DNA of 64,000 bases, taken from positions 186,001 through 250,000 of the forward strand of contig JAHHHN010000002.1 in the NCBI GenBank assembly GCA_019359325.1, in the 5' to 3' direction. Numbering within the stretch: the first letter of the stretch is position 1; each line of letters begins with the position of its first letter. Below the pieces are notes generated by a model that was not told the origin of the DNA, searched no databases, and saw only the letters and a program-made list of their open reading frames with translations. This document shows positions 19,092 to 28,840 of the stretch, piece by piece. Position numbers and translations under genes: made by a program. The DNA comes from Mojavia pulchra JT2-VF2 (GTDB taxonomy: Bacteria; Cyanobacteriota; Cyanobacteriia; Cyanobacteriales; Nostocaceae).

Positions 19092-19694
19092 ATGATTGAC
19101 CTTTACACCTTCACCACACCTAACGGGCGTAAGGCTTCGATTATGTTGGAGGAAGTCAAACTGCCCTACAATGTCCACAAAATTGACATTACCAAACAAG
19201 AGCAATTTACACCTGAATATATAGCAATTAATCCTAATAGCAAAATTCCGGCGATTATCGACCAAGAAACTGATATCAGAGTTTTTGAATCCGGTGCTAT
19301 TCTAATTTACTTGGCCGAAAAAACAGGTAAATTATTACCAACAGACCAAAAAGGTCGCTTTCAAGTACTTGAGTGGTTAATGTTCCAAATGGCAGGTGTA
19401 GGGCCAATGTTCGGGCAACTCAATCACTTTAAAAAATTTGCGCCAGAAAAGATTGCCTACGCCATTGAACGATATGAAAAGGAAACTTTACGAATTTATG
19501 GCGTATTAGATCAACAACTGGCGAACAATGAATTTATCTGCGGTGACTATTCTATTGCCGACGTTGCAACTTATCCTTGGGTAGCAATTTACAATATGCA
19601 AGGTTTGACGCTGGACAATCATCCAAATTTGAAACGATGGGTTGAGACTGTAGGTGATCGTCCAGCAGTACAGCGCGGGATGCATATCCCCTAG
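19092..19694 (+). CDS. Glutathione S-transferase family protein
   Basis: A 200-residue glutathione transferase of the YfcG/Ure2p-like type, a cytosolic thiol transferase or disulfide-bond reductase. The thioredoxin-like N-domain begins DLYTFTTPNGRKASIMLEEV, with the NPNSKIPAIID cis-Pro region and the FESGAILIYLAEKTGKLLP Ser-binding segment. The all-helical C-domain spans ~85-200 (ADVATYPWVAIYNMQGLTL). Thr-Pro-Asn-Gly near residue 8 is typical of this subgroup. The preferred substrate cannot be read from the sequence. It is monocistronic, followed by repeat and decayed DNA. Confidence 0.9.
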   Translation: MIDLYTFTTPNGRKASIMLEEVKLPYNVHKIDITKQEQFTPEYIAINPNSKIPAIIDQETDIRVFESGAILIYLAEKTGKLLPTDQKGRFQVLEWLMFQMAGVGPMFGQLNHFKKFAPEKIAYAIERYEKETLRIYGVLDQQLANNEFICGDYSIADVATYPWVAIYNMQGLTLDNHPNLKRWVETVGDRPAVQRGMHIP

Positions 19695-19824
19695 CGAATC
19701 ACAGAAATATGGGGAAAGGGGAAGATTAATACCCCAATCCCCCAAATCTTCAGACCCGGTTATAGTTGCAAGTGCGATGTTGATAAATGTCAAAAAGTAT
19801 TATTGATCGCTTAAATAAAAAATT

Positions 19825-20053
19825 ATGAAACGCCGACAGGTTTTGAACACAGCTGCTTTCGCCACAGCAACTGCTACTACCCTAGCTTCTGGTACTCGAA
19901 CTGATACAGCCCCTAGTGTTCAAGCTGGCGCCCAACAACATTCCATACGCCCTAATCCCCGAAGGTTACAGTGCATTTCAACATCCTTTAGCTATTAGCC
20001 CAAACTTTAGTTCAGTCCGGATAGACAACGCAAAACTAGGGTTTCAATGGTAA
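19825..20053 (+). pseudogene. Decayed gene with N-terminal export signal
   Basis: An ATG at 19825 opens a 57-codon frame, MKRRQVLNTAAFATATATTL..., that looks like the signal region of a secreted binding protein, and stops at 19996-19998. Within the overlap another frame carries protein-like sequence (NNIPYALIPEGYSAFQHPLA) up to a stop at 20051-20053. The simplest reading is a gene broken by a frameshift and cut short. The signal resembles those of cyanobacterial TRAP-type binding proteins, but the identity is not established. Confidence 0.4.
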
Positions 20054-20120
20054 GGTGTTTTACCCCTTGCACATTGTCCAACAGTCGTCATGAACTGCGT
20101 ACACCAGCATGAAAATACTT

Positions 20121-20160
20121 TTCTTTCCCTTCTGCCCTCCGCCCTCTGCCTTCTGCCTTA
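20121..20160. repeat. Short tandem repeat (CTTCTGCC type)
   Basis: Run of related heptamers (TTCTGCCCTCCGCCCTCTGC and onward), one of the short-tandem-repeat families typical of heterocyst-forming cyanobacterial intergenic DNA. It lies just after the decayed gene. Confidence 0.75.
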
Positions 20161-20231
20161 TTTACAAGTCAGTATCATTCCATTCGCTAGGGCTTCAGTT
20201 AACATCTACGAAAGCCGCATATTTCACTCAA

Positions 20232-21449
20232 TTAATTTAAAAACTTTTCTACGCTACGCACAAATATTTCTACACCGATCGCCAAAGCAGTTTCATCAAA
20301 ATCAAACCGGGGGTGGTGATGGGGATAAGCCAAGTCTTTTGCAGGATTGGCAGAACCTAAAAAGAAATAGCAACCAGGAACGGCTTCTAAAAAGAATGAC
20401 ATATCTTCAGCTGCCATAGTTTGGCATTCGGGCACAATTCCTAAAGGAGTTTCGATGACTTCTTCTGCCACCGATCGCACTAATTCCGCCATACCTGCAT
20501 CATTAATTACTGGTGAGTAAAGTGACCAATATTCTAAGTCATACTTAGCACCATAGCTCTGGCAAATTCCCGCAATAATCTGCTCGATACGCTGGTAAAA
20601 AAAGCCTTTATAAGCAGGGTTAAAGTACCTGACAGTACCACTCATTCTAGCTGTATCAGCAATTACATTCCGCTTGCTACCGGCATGAAGTTCACCCACT
20701 GTCACGACTGCCGAATCGATGGGATTGACATTACGCGCCACAATGCTTTGCAAGGCATTAATAACTTGGGCAGAAACTACAACGGCATCAATTGTTTGAT
20801 GAGGGATGGCCCCATGCCCGCCTTTGCCCAAAATCTTGCAGTTAAAGGACTCTACCGCAGCCATTAATGCTCCACTACGAACACCCACGGTTCCCAATGG
20901 CAAATTATTCCATAGGTGTAACCCAATAATCGCATCAACATCAGGGTTTTTTAGTACCCCGGCTTCAATCATTGGCTTTGCGCCGCCGGGCCCTTCTTCC
21001 GCAGGCTGAAAAATAATTTTGACAGTGCCGCCAAAATCTTCACGATGCTGACTGAGATAGTAAGCTGTACCTAAGGCGATCGCTGTATGTCCATCATGTC
21101 CGCAAGCGTGCATAACTCCATCATGCTGCGAACAGTAGGGCACTTGATTTAGTTCTTGAATTGGCAAAGCATCCATATCTGCCCGAATTGCCAGCACTTT
21201 TTCGCTGCCGAGTTTGTTACCTTTAATGATGGCAACAATGCCGGTTTGGGCAATACCAGTTTGATGCTCAATTCCCCATTCTTGTAACTTCTGTGAGATC
21301 AACTCAGCTGTTAGTTTTTCTTGAAAACCCAATTCAGGTTGTTGATGCAGTCGCCGCCGCCATTCTACCAGTTGAGGTTGTAGTGAACGGATGGAGAGTC
21401 GGACGCCAGATAGGTCAACAGAAGAGGGGTTTGGGAAGGTGGAAACCAT
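20232..21449 (-). CDS. M20 family amidohydrolase
   Basis: Metal-dependent amidohydrolase (405 aa) of the M20D group, related to N-acyl-L-amino-acid, hippurate and IAA-amino-acid hydrolases. Metal-binding segments are visible: RADMDALPIQE, MHACGHDGHTAIALGTAYY, the EEGPGGAKPMIEAG block and the C-terminal HHHPRFDFDETAL. A dimerisation or lid domain lies at ~185-300 (GKGGHGAIPHQTIDAVVVSA). There is no signal peptide, so it acts in the cytoplasm. The natural substrate is unknown. The start is taken as the Met of MVSTFPNPSSVDL. Confidence 0.92.
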   Translation of the reverse strand: MVSTFPNPSSVDLSGVRLSIRSLQPQLVEWRRRLHQQPELGFQEKLTAELISQKLQEWGIEHQTGIAQTGIVAIIKGNKLGSEKVLAIRADMDALPIQELNQVPYCSQHDGVMHACGHDGHTAIALGTAYYLSQHREDFGGTVKIIFQPAEEGPGGAKPMIEAGVLKNPDVDAIIGLHLWNNLPLGTVGVRSGALMAAVESFNCKILGKGGHGAIPHQTIDAVVVSAQVINALQSIVARNVNPIDSAVVTVGELHAGSKRNVIADTARMSGTVRYFNPAYKGFFYQRIEQIIAGICQSYGAKYDLEYWSLYSPVINDAGMAELVRSVAEEVIETPLGIVPECQTMAAEDMSFFLEAVPGCYFFLGSANPAKDLAYPHHHPRFDFDETALAIGVEIFVRSVEKFLN

Positions 21450-21483
21450 TATGCAGAAAAGCTACTTAAACACAGCTAACTTA

Positions 21484-21600
21484 GGTTATTTTCCCAGTGT
21501 GACATCCTCCCCCACTAACCGCAAGCGCACTAGGGAATGTCTTTCCCTCTTCACACAAGGGTGCTTCTACTTGTCTGTGTAGTGAGGGTTCAATCTGATT
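21484..21600 (-). mobile_element. Possible remnant of a transposon end
   Basis: Between bioD and the amidohydrolase lies a stretch that differs in style from its surroundings. On the minus strand it carries an open frame ending HTGKIT* preceded by GVRLxx-like, low-complexity residues (KTFPSALAVSGGGC) and imperfect hairpins around 21551-21587. The sequence GTTAGTGGGGGAGGATGTCA resembles downstream ends of IS200/IS605-type elements from memory only. Treat as tentative. Confidence 0.25.
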
Positions 21601-21622
21601 TGCTTTGATCCGCTTATTTACG

Positions 21623-22321
21623 CTAGCAGGGGAAAACAGATATTTCCCGAATAATTCCTAAATCTAAATCTGATGCTACTTGAGCCAGTTTATCCAAATC
21701 ACCAAGGTGATCTAGATAAGGTAAGCAGCCTAAAACAGGGGTATTGGTGAGTGATTGAATCAACTCTGGTGGCGTTAAGTCGGCTATTTCTGCATCCGAA
21801 CAAGGTTTTAGGCAGTTGAGAACAATACCTTTGAGATTCACCCGCGATTGTTTCGCTAATGCTACATTAGCCACGGCTTGAGCGATCGCACCTAATTTCA
21901 CTGGCACTACCAAAAGTGTTGGTAAACGCCATTCTCCTGCCAAATCTGCTACTGTTAATTCCTCAGTTACGGGGGAACCTAAGCCGCCTAAAGCTTCTAC
22001 AAGGACAAAATCACGGCGCGATCGCAAGTTAGACAAAGTTTGCCAGACTACAGCTAAATCTACTTGACGATTTTCCTTGGCGGCTGCGATCGGAGGCGCT
22101 AGAGGTGCTTGAAAGTACAACGGTGTAATTTCTTCGGGAGATTGATCCAAAGAAAATAGCTTTTGATACCATTCGCGATCGCCTACTCCCGATTGAATCG
22201 GTTTCATGATTCCCCAGCTGCGTTGAGAACAATATTTTTGCCAATAAGCTGCCAAAGCCGTTGTTAAAACAGTTTTGCCAGCATCTGTATCAGTTCCAGT
22301 AATCAGTAGTGTGTTCAACAA
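21623..22321 (-). CDS. bioD: Dethiobiotin synthase BioD
   Basis: ATP-dependent carboxylase that closes the ureido ring in biotin synthesis (7,8-diaminononanoate + CO2 + ATP to dethiobiotin). The 232 residues match the family. The start [20 protein letters not shown] holds the modified P-loop, with KPIQSGVGD for the substrate site, [20 protein letters not shown] for the metal site and LNCLKPCSD for adenine contact. The usual bioF or bioA partners are not adjacent, as is common in cyanobacteria. Confidence 0.95.
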   Translation of the reverse strand: MLNTLLITGTDTDAGKTVLTTALAAYWQKYCSQRSWGIMKPIQSGVGDREWYQKLFSLDQSPEEITPLYFQAPLAPPIAAAKENRQVDLAVVWQTLSNLRSRRDFVLVEALGGLGSPVTEELTVADLAGEWRLPTLLVVPVKLGAIAQAVANVALAKQSRVNLKGIVLNCLKPCSDAEIADLTPPELIQSLTNTPVLGCLPYLDHLGDLDKLAQVASDLDLGIIREISVFPC

Positions 22322-22358
22322 TCTATTTTACAAAAGTGATTATTTTGTTCAGTAAAAG

Positions 22359-22380
22359 AGCATCAATATCAGTTGATGCT
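22359..22380 (-). terminator. Hairpin after the kinase gene
   Basis: 8-bp perfect stem AGCATCAA/TTGATGCT with loop TATCAG. On the minus strand it is followed by CTTTTA. It lies between the kinase stop (22505) and bioD, and fits a weak intrinsic terminator. Confidence 0.5.
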
Positions 22381-22504
22381 ATTAAAAATCATTCAGTCGT
22401 CAGTCAAAAGTAATCAATATTTTTGGTGCATTAATTTACCTGTAAATCAGTCTCATACTACTCTGCACTTCTAGCACGACATTAGGCATTTTTTGAATCT
22501 AATT

Positions 22505-24196
22505 TTAACTTCTTGGGTTAAAAAGTGGATTTACCTGTTCGTCGCTAGGTGGGTTATTGAGTTCTTCGTCAGAAGTAGGTGTTGGGGTTGGAGTGGGAGT
22601 TTCTGTGGGAATTTCTGTAGGAGTTAGAGTTGGAGTTAGAGTTGGAGTTGGTATGGGAGTCTCTGTAGGAGTTAGAGTTGGAGTTGGTGTAGAAGTTGGT
22701 GTGGGCGTCTGCTGGACTGGATTTTCTAATGCAACAGAGAGGGTATAATCACTTTCGGCAATGTCTGGATCTAAGCTTAACTGAATAGTGTAACTACCAG
22801 TGCGTGGTAATATTCCTGTGTAGTATATTACTTTATCAGCGCTACTTTCAATTGGTTGTTGATTGGGGCCTAAGACTGTTAGTGAAATACCACTTCCTTG
22901 CTCAATATCTGCCGATAATTTAAAACCTTCTGTTCCCAAAAACGTGTACTGAATTAATTGATTTGCTTTTAGAGTATTTTCTACTGTAGTGGTATTAGAA
23001 GCTCCCAAATTAAGGCGCTTACTATATATAACAGGTTCATTGCTAGTGGGTGTGGGTGTAGGTGTCAATGTAGTACCACCAGAAATAACTGGTGAAGGAA
23101 AAGTTTGTACAGGTGTTTCTGGTGGTGCTTTTGACTGGCTGCGGATAGAACTTACCAAAGCCCAAGAACCGAATCCCGCTAGGATGACTACAGCACTACC
23201 AATAGCTCCAATTGCCAGAGGATTATCTAAGATGGAGTTATGATTGTTGGGTGGAATCACAGGCGCAGGTCTGTTGGGTGAAGCTGGGCGTACTGGGTCG
23301 GGACGATGACCAACAGCAATTGTCTGTGCATTAGTCAAATTGGGAGCAGGAGTTGGTTGATCGACAGATTGTAATGCTTGGATGACATCAGCTGCACTTT
23401 GATAGCGATCGCCTGGTATGTAATTCAACATCCGATTAATAACTTGGGCGAATCGTGGATTAACTCTCGTCCACTGTTGCCAATTCCAAGTAAGTTGGGT
23501 TTCATCAAATAAATCAGAGGTTTCTCTACCAGTCAGCAAGACTATGGCTGTGACTGCGAGTGCATACAAATCACTACTAGGATAAGCCCGCCCTGTTTGC
23601 ATTTGCTCACTGGGAGCGTAGCCTAATTTTCCCACAGTAGTGACTGGCGCTGTGCTAGTTGGGGATTCTAATCTAGTTGCGAGTTCTTTGACCACCCCAA
23701 AGTCAATTAATACTGGTTTGGTATCACTATCTCTTAAAATAATATTTTCTGGTGATATATCCCGGTGAATAATTCCTCGACTGTGAATGTGCCCTAACAC
23801 AGGTAGCAACGAGCGCATCAACTGTAATATTTCTGACTCTGTGAATGTTTGACCAACAGCTTGGCGTTCAGAGAGCATAGTTCGGTAGGTTTTACCTGCA
23901 ACGTAGTCTTCTACTAAAAACAAGCGCTGGTCTTGCTCAAATCTTTCGCGGAATTTCGGGATTTGCGGATGCTCGATTTGATACAAAATAGCCGCTTCTC
24001 GTTGGAAAAGTTCTTGTGTCTTCTCCCAAACAGAAGTTCCTATTGTTGCTGGAATTAATTCTTTAATCGCACAAAGTTCATTAAAGCGCCTCTGGTCTTC
24101 TGCTAGATAAGTTCTACCAAATCCTCCCTGTCCGAGAATTTGAATTATGCGATAACGGTTTTGCAGGACAGTGCCAACTGTAATGGGTGGTTGCAT
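22505..24196 (-). CDS. Serine/threonine protein kinase with extracytoplasmic PPC-like domain
   Basis: A 563-residue Hanks-type kinase. The kinase domain is at ~12-285: Gly loop [19 protein letters not shown]-binding Lys in CAIKEL, catalytic loop [11 protein letters not shown] (Ser where most have Lys-Pro), IDFGVVKE for DFG, and [11 protein letters not shown] for the activation segment. A single membrane helix lies at ~335-355 ([20 protein letters not shown]). Outside it, ~390-495 resembles a pre-peptidase C-terminal (PPC) beta-sandwich ([20 protein letters not shown]). A Thr-Pro repeat region (~500-545) follows, encoded by a (GGAGTT)-type repeat at about 22580-22700. Substrates are unknown; the outer domain suggests signal sensing, which is inference. 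Confidence 0.92.
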   Translation of the reverse strand: MQPPITVGTVLQNRYRIIQILGQGGFGRTYLAEDQRRFNELCAIKELIPATIGTSVWEKTQELFQREAAILYQIEHPQIPKFRERFEQDQRLFLVEDYVAGKTYRTMLSERQAVGQTFTESEILQLMRSLLPVLGHIHSRGIIHRDISPENIILRDSDTKPVLIDFGVVKELATRLESPTSTAPVTTVGKLGYAPSEQMQTGRAYPSSDLYALAVTAIVLLTGRETSDLFDETQLTWNWQQWTRVNPRFAQVINRMLNYIPGDRYQSAADVIQALQSVDQPTPAPNLTNAQTIAVGHRPDPVRPASPNRPAPVIPPNNHNSILDNPLAIGAIGSAVVILAGFGSWALVSSIRSQSKAPPETPVQTFPSPVISGGTTLTPTPTPTSNEPVIYSKRLNLGASNTTTVENTLKANQLIQYTFLGTEGFKLSADIEQGSGISLTVLGPNQQPIESSADKVIYYTGILPRTGSYTIQLSLDPDIAESDYTLSVALENPVQQTPTPTSTPTPTLTPTETPIPTPTLTPTLTPTEIPTETPTPTPTPTSDEELNNPPSDEQVNPLFNPRS

Positions 24197-24900
24197 AATT
24201 GATGAGTTAAGTGTTATGGCAACTTAAAATAAAGTCACCCACAAAGATAAGTCCAAACGGCGACAGACAGTTACTTGCAGCGTTAATTCTACCCTACCCC
24301 ATACATACGCCCTCGGTTGAGGGTTCTTGGGCAGTCGCGCTCCATACATTTTGTGCAAACTTGGCAAACCCTAAAAGCTTGACTCAGCAATATTGCCTGG
24401 CTGGGGCACGGTGCGTAGTTAACTATCGTCTGCAACCCTCACATAAGTGAAGGTTTAAACTCCGTGTGAATGCGTGCAAAGCAAGCCTGATTAAAACTTG
24501 CTCAACCCTATTTTTACATTCAGTCCTCAGTACGTAGATATCAAATATAAGAATAAATCACAAATTAACTGTTTCTTTTTCAGTGTTCGACTATATAATA
24601 TCCCGGAGTAATTTTGCTGAAACTACAAAAATTTTGTTCTTAGCCATAAAATAGGTACGTAGAAGCAGCAATTACCACGCCAAACCAGTGAGATAGAAGG
24701 TTTTTTAGCTCAACCTAAAAAATCTGAACAATAAGTCTATCAACTAGACTTGTTGTTCAGTTAAGCTATCAATAGTTTGGTTACTAAAAGTAATCAAAAA
24801 ATATCAAAGTATAATTAAAAGGAGAAATGTTTTAACTTTTACAGATATTTTTTTACACTATTTCGGTTAAATTTGCTAAATTGCTGATGTTAAGATTGCC
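24197..24900. other. Intergenic region upstream of prs
   Basis: This 704-bp gap separates the divergent kinase and prs genes. It contains a 79-codon frame at 24211-24450 that shows no recognisable product. The last ~300 bases are AT-rich and probably contain the prs promoter. No RNA gene or repeat was recognised. Confidence 0.5.
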
Positions 24901-25920
24901 ATGAATGCACATCGAGGATCTGCTGTGCTCAGTTCTGCAACTTTATCTAAAGTGCAGCCAGTTGCAACAGGGCTGAATGAAAATCATCGCCTGCGGCTGT
25001 TTTCTGGCTCTGCCAATGTACAACTGTCTCAAGAAGTCGCTCGTTACCTGGGTATGGACTTAGGGCCAATGATCCGTAAAAGATTTGCGGACGGCGAACT
25101 CTATGTTCAAATCCAAGAATCAATTCGCGGCTGTGATGTCTATTTAATCCAGCCATCTTGCCAACCCGTCAATGATCATTTAATGGAATTACTGATTATG
25201 GTTGATGCCTGTCGTCGGGCTTCTGCACGACAGGTAACCGCAGTAATTCCTTACTATGGCTATGCTCGCGCTGACCGGAAAACAGCAGGACGAGAGTCAA
25301 TCACCGCCAAGCTGGTTGCTAACCTGATCACTCAAGCAGGTGCTAACCGCGTTCTGGCAATGGATTTGCACTCGGCCCAAATTCAGGGTTATTTCGACAT
25401 ACCTTTTGATCATGTTTACGGTTCGCCAGTTTTACTAGATTATCTAGCGAGCAAACAACTGCATGACCTTGTAGTTGTTTCCCCCGATGTCGGTGGTGTA
25501 GCACGGGCTAGGGCTTTTGCAAAGAAGCTGGACGATGCTCCACTGGCAATTATTGACAAACGCCGTCAAGCTCATAATGTCGCTGAAGTTTTGAACGTCA
25601 TTGGCGATGTTAAAGGCAAAACGGCAGTTTTGGTGGACGACATGATCGACACTGGTGGCACAATTGCTGCGGGAGCGCGACTGTTGCGTGAAGAAGGAGC
25701 ACGTCAGGTCTATGCCTGTGCAACTCATGCAGTATTCTCTCCACCTGCGATTGAGCGTTTGTCAAGCGGCTTGTTTGAGGAAGTTATTGTTACCAATACT
25801 ATTCCCATACCAGAAAGCGATCGCTTTTCGCAACTAGTAGTACTTTCAGTAGCTAATATACTCGGAGAAACCATCTGGCGGATTCACGAAGATAGTTCAG
25901 TAAGTAGTATGTTCCGCTAG
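24901..25920 (+). CDS. prs: Ribose-phosphate pyrophosphokinase
   Basis: Makes PRPP from ribose 5-phosphate and ATP for purine, pyrimidine, histidine, tryptophan and NAD synthesis. The 339 residues include an N-terminal extension of ~25 before the usual core start (LRLFSGSANVQLSQEVARYL). Landmarks are the flexible-loop and ATP region YYGYARADRKTAGRESITAK, the DLHSAQIQGYFDIPFDHVYG block, VVVSPDVGGVARARAFA and the PRPP-binding loop VLVDDMIDTGGTIAAGA. The extended start is as in other cyanobacterial Prs proteins. A convergent terminator follows. Confidence 0.97.
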   Translation: MNAHRGSAVLSSATLSKVQPVATGLNENHRLRLFSGSANVQLSQEVARYLGMDLGPMIRKRFADGELYVQIQESIRGCDVYLIQPSCQPVNDHLMELLIMVDACRRASARQVTAVIPYYGYARADRKTAGRESITAKLVANLITQAGANRVLAMDLHSAQIQGYFDIPFDHVYGSPVLLDYLASKQLHDLVVVSPDVGGVARARAFAKKLDDAPLAIIDKRRQAHNVAEVLNVIGDVKGKTAVLVDDMIDTGGTIAAGARLLREEGARQVYACATHAVFSPPAIERLSSGLFEEVIVTNTIPIPESDRFSQLVVLSVANILGETIWRIHEDSSVSSMFR

Positions 25921-25968
25921 CAAAAAAAGGACTGTTAGCGCCGTTACAGTTCTGTGTAAACAAGTATG

Positions 25969-26003
25969 AAGAATGAAGTATGAACTTTTTCAGCTTCATT
26001 CTT
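25969..26003. terminator. Bidirectional terminator between prs and the HD gene
   Basis: 10-bp stem AAGAATGAAG (25969-25978) with CTTCATTCTT (25994-26003) around a 15-nt loop, lying between convergent genes. T-rich sequence follows on the plus strand; the loop is longer than usual, so the call is moderate. Confidence 0.55.
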
Positions 26004-26005
26004 TA

Positions 26006-26575
26006 TTATTTCTGAGATGCCAACATCTCAACCTCTGAAACTACCCGTTCTAATTCTTCTACAATCGCAGTTGGTCTTGTTTTATTGAATGTCTCGATTA
26101 GTGCCCGATAATACCAAAGAGTACCTTCTTTACCCCCCTGGAAGCGCTCCCAAAGTGATTCGCCTAAGACGCGATAATCTTTGAGAATAGACCGGGCGTT
26201 GTAGAGTTTATCAGCAGCTGACACAAGCAGCACTGATGATGAGGCAGTGGGAATATGGGCAATATAAGCTTCTTTGCGCTGTCGCCAAGGCGGTTTAGGT
26301 GTAGTGTCAGAGTCAGTACACCCATCTACAATAGCAGTCACATTGTCCCCAAAACGCCGACGAATTTCTTCCCTAGTCGCAGCGCCACCTTGGTCTTCTA
26401 TCGCATCGTGTAACAGGGCCCCTATAGCTTCATCTTCATTCGCTCCATATTCCAAAGCTATACTAGCTACGCCTAATAAGTGAGCAATGTAAGGGACACC
26501 AGAACCTTTACGCACTTGCTGGGCGTGGAGTTCGGTGGCGTAGGTTAGAGCTGCGGTAAAGCGATCAGAAAGCAT
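26006..26575 (-). CDS. HD domain phosphohydrolase (RelA/SpoT HD-like)
   Basis: A 189-residue protein with an HD domain like the hydrolase part of SpoT. The metal ligands are in VPYIAHLLGVASIALEYGAN (first His) and EAIGALLHDAIEDQGGAAT (HD pair), with a late Asp in LLVSAADKLYNARSILKDY. SpoT-type HD domains remove pyrophosphate from (p)ppGpp; free-standing proteins of this kind (MESH1-like or broader HD-4 family) may do so or act on other nucleotides. No synthetase domain is present. The exact substrate is unproven. Confidence 0.85.
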   Translation of the reverse strand: MLSDRFTAALTYATELHAQQVRKGSGVPYIAHLLGVASIALEYGANEDEAIGALLHDAIEDQGGAATREEIRRRFGDNVTAIVDGCTDSDTTPKPPWRQRKEAYIAHIPTASSSVLLVSAADKLYNARSILKDYRVLGESLWERFQGGKEGTLWYYRALIETFNKTRPTAIVEELERVVSEVEMLASQK

Positions 26576-27587
26576 TGTATTTAAATAATCATCTTAATAA
26601 TCGCACTCTAGCGGAAAATTGAGGCGATCGCATCAAGCAAACCGCCAAGTTGCTGAGGATGCCGCGCGCGTAGGAGATTCAGCTTAGAATTGAAGTGTCT
26701 ATCAAGCTTGCCCTAGCATTATGAACAGCGAAAATATTTGCACAAGCCCCTTGCATAGCTTAATGAACTGAATTTCGTCCTCACTGAATTACATATACAC
26801 TCTTTTTTACAGAATGAAGTTAACGGTCAAAGCTCCTTGAACGTTATACTAGTATTTTTGAACTAGCCTGAAGAATAACACACCTTAAGCTGAGAGTCAT
26901 ACAAGTGTAGAACTACATCTATCTTGGCTCTTGTAATTAATATTCTGGCTTTGTGGTAAGAAAGCACTTTCAATTCAAAATGAAAATTTTTCTGTTTTGG
27001 ATAACCTTTACACTTCCAACAACAGAAATGTTTTATTGTCTAATTAGAAAGCGACCAGATATTAAACTCCAGCAATGCATTTGCAGATATTAGTAAAAAC
27101 TGGACATTAATATTTTATTTCTTTTGAATATAGATTAATAATTTTATACAATTCTCCATGAAGATGCGCTTAATATTACAAAGCGAACCGCCAAGAACGC
27201 AAAGAGCGCCAAGGAACAGAGGAACCTCATTTAGTGTAAGTTTATATAAGAGCAGTATTAATCTAATCCATACATAAAAACCATTCTTCATATTATATAA
27301 GTTTATTTGAAAATATTGAAATCAGAAGGTTTTTGGGGATGAGTCTCAATAGCTTTATTTCAGCGTGTTTTAGCTATTATAATTTACATTAAATGTTGCA
27401 GTTGGATCTCTATAAACTCGAAAATAAAAAATAATTGACACTTTGGCTTTACCAGTGGCGGTAGAAAACTCAATTTCATAGTTTTTGAGCTTACTACCAT
27501 TAGCAAAAATCAAATATGCTTGAAACCTTTGCCTTTGCATGGTCAAATGAATATGATTCCATAACTAGATTAGATTCTCGTTAACCT
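26576..27587. other. Long intergenic region before the amino-acid transporter operon
   Basis: This 1,012-bp gap lies between the divergent HD gene and the ABC transporter operon. It contains an ACGCCAAG-type repeat at 27185-27215 and otherwise AT-rich DNA. No open frame over 60 codons with protein-like content was seen on either strand. It probably holds the operon promoter; a canonical NtcA site (GTA-N8-TAC) was not found by eye. Confidence 0.5.
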
Positions 27588-28832
27588 ATGAAAAAACCTG
27601 TTGCGCTGACAACGACATTTTTCGCCACTTGTACTATGCTGCTAACGGCGTGTGGTGGAGCTAACACGAATACGAATTCTGTAAGTAATACCTCAAATCA
27701 GGCTACAACTAACGCCACTGCAACCACGACTACATCTAGTACAATTCCTATCGGTATTGCTGTTGCTCAAACTAGCAACGTAGCCTTACTCGGACAAGAA
27801 CAAGTTGCTGGAGCTAAAATTGCCGAAAAATATTTTAATGACAAGGGTGGTATTAACGGTACTCCGATTAAATTGGTGTTTCAAGATACTAGTGGTGATG
27901 AAGCCGGAGCAATTAACGCCTTTCAAAGTTTAATTAATAAAGATAAGGTGATTGGTATTGTTGGCCCCACTTTGTCACAGCAAGCTTTTAGTGCTGATCC
28001 CGTTGCTGAACGTGCAAAAGTACCAGTAGTTGGGCCATCGAATACTGCCAATAAAATTCCTGAAATTGGTGAATATGTGGCTCGTGTTTCAGCACCTGTT
28101 TCTGTTGTTGCACCTAATTCGGTGAGAGCAGCACTCAAACTGAATCCTGCTATTAAAAAAGTTGCTGTTTTTTACGCTCAAAATGATGCTTTTAGTAAGT
28201 CAGAAACAGAAATTTTTCAAAAAACTGTTAAGGATCAGGGTCTGGAATTGGTAACAGTACAAAAGTTTCAAACTAGCGATACAGACTTTCAAAGCCAAGC
28301 GACAAATGCTATTAACCTCAAACCAGATTTAGTGATTATTTCTGGTTTAGCTGCTGATGGAGGTAACTTAGTAAGACAATTGCGAGAATTAGGATATCAA
28401 GGCTTAATTGTCGGTGGTAATGGCCTAAATACTTCAAACATTTTGCCAGTTTGTAAGGCTTTTTGTGATGGCGTACTCATTGCTCAAGCTTACAGCCCAG
28501 AGCATCCAGGTGAGATTAATGCTACATTTCGCAAAGCTTACGCTGACCAATACAAAAAAGAACCACCCCAATTTACCGCCCAAGCTTTTGCAGCAGTTCA
28601 AGTTTATGTCGAAGCACTTCAAGCTTTGGATAAAAAGAATAAAGTTAGTCAGTTAGCATTGCCACAATTGCGAACTGAATTGAACAAACAGCTACTAACG
28701 GGGAAATACAATACACCACTGGGTGAAATTGGTTTTACTCCAGAAGGTGAGGTTGTCCAAAAAGATTTTTATGTAGCTCAAATCAAAATGGACAAAGATG
28801 GCAGCCAAGGTAAGTTTACATTTTTAAAATAG
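27588..28832 (+). CDS. Amino-acid ABC transporter substrate-binding lipoprotein (LivK/NatB type)
   Basis: Periplasmic binding component (414 aa) of a hydrophobic or branched-chain amino-acid importer. The N-terminus is a lipoprotein signal with lipobox LLTAC (Cys at ~22), then a Thr/Asn-rich linker to ~50. The type-I binding fold follows: IPIGIAVAQTSNVALLGQEQ, KVIGIVGPTLSQQAFSADPV, and VVGPSNTANKIPEIGEYVAR. It heads a run of five genes in importer order. In Anabaena the related N-I system (NatA-E) takes up neutral amino acids for diazotrophic growth; whether this operon is that system is inference. Confidence 0.92.
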   Translation: MKKPVALTTTFFATCTMLLTACGGANTNTNSVSNTSNQATTNATATTTTSSTIPIGIAVAQTSNVALLGQEQVAGAKIAEKYFNDKGGINGTPIKLVFQDTSGDEAGAINAFQSLINKDKVIGIVGPTLSQQAFSADPVAERAKVPVVGPSNTANKIPEIGEYVARVSAPVSVVAPNSVRAALKLNPAIKKVAVFYAQNDAFSKSETEIFQKTVKDQGLELVTVQKFQTSDTDFQSQATNAINLKPDLVIISGLAADGGNLVRQLRELGYQGLIVGGNGLNTSNILPVCKAFCDGVLIAQAYSPEHPGEINATFRKAYADQYKKEPPQFTAQAFAAVQVYVEALQALDKKNKVSQLALPQLRTELNKQLLTGKYNTPLGEIGFTPEGEVVQKDFYVAQIKMDKDGSQGKFTFLK

Positions 28833-28840
28833 TTGCGATT

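Noticed and set aside
22557-22748. 63-codon plus-strand frame rich in Val-Gly
   Set aside because: Antisense shadow of the Thr-Pro repeat region of the kinase gene.
24211-24450. 79-codon frame upstream of prs
   Set aside because: Mixed composition, no family features and no clear start signal.
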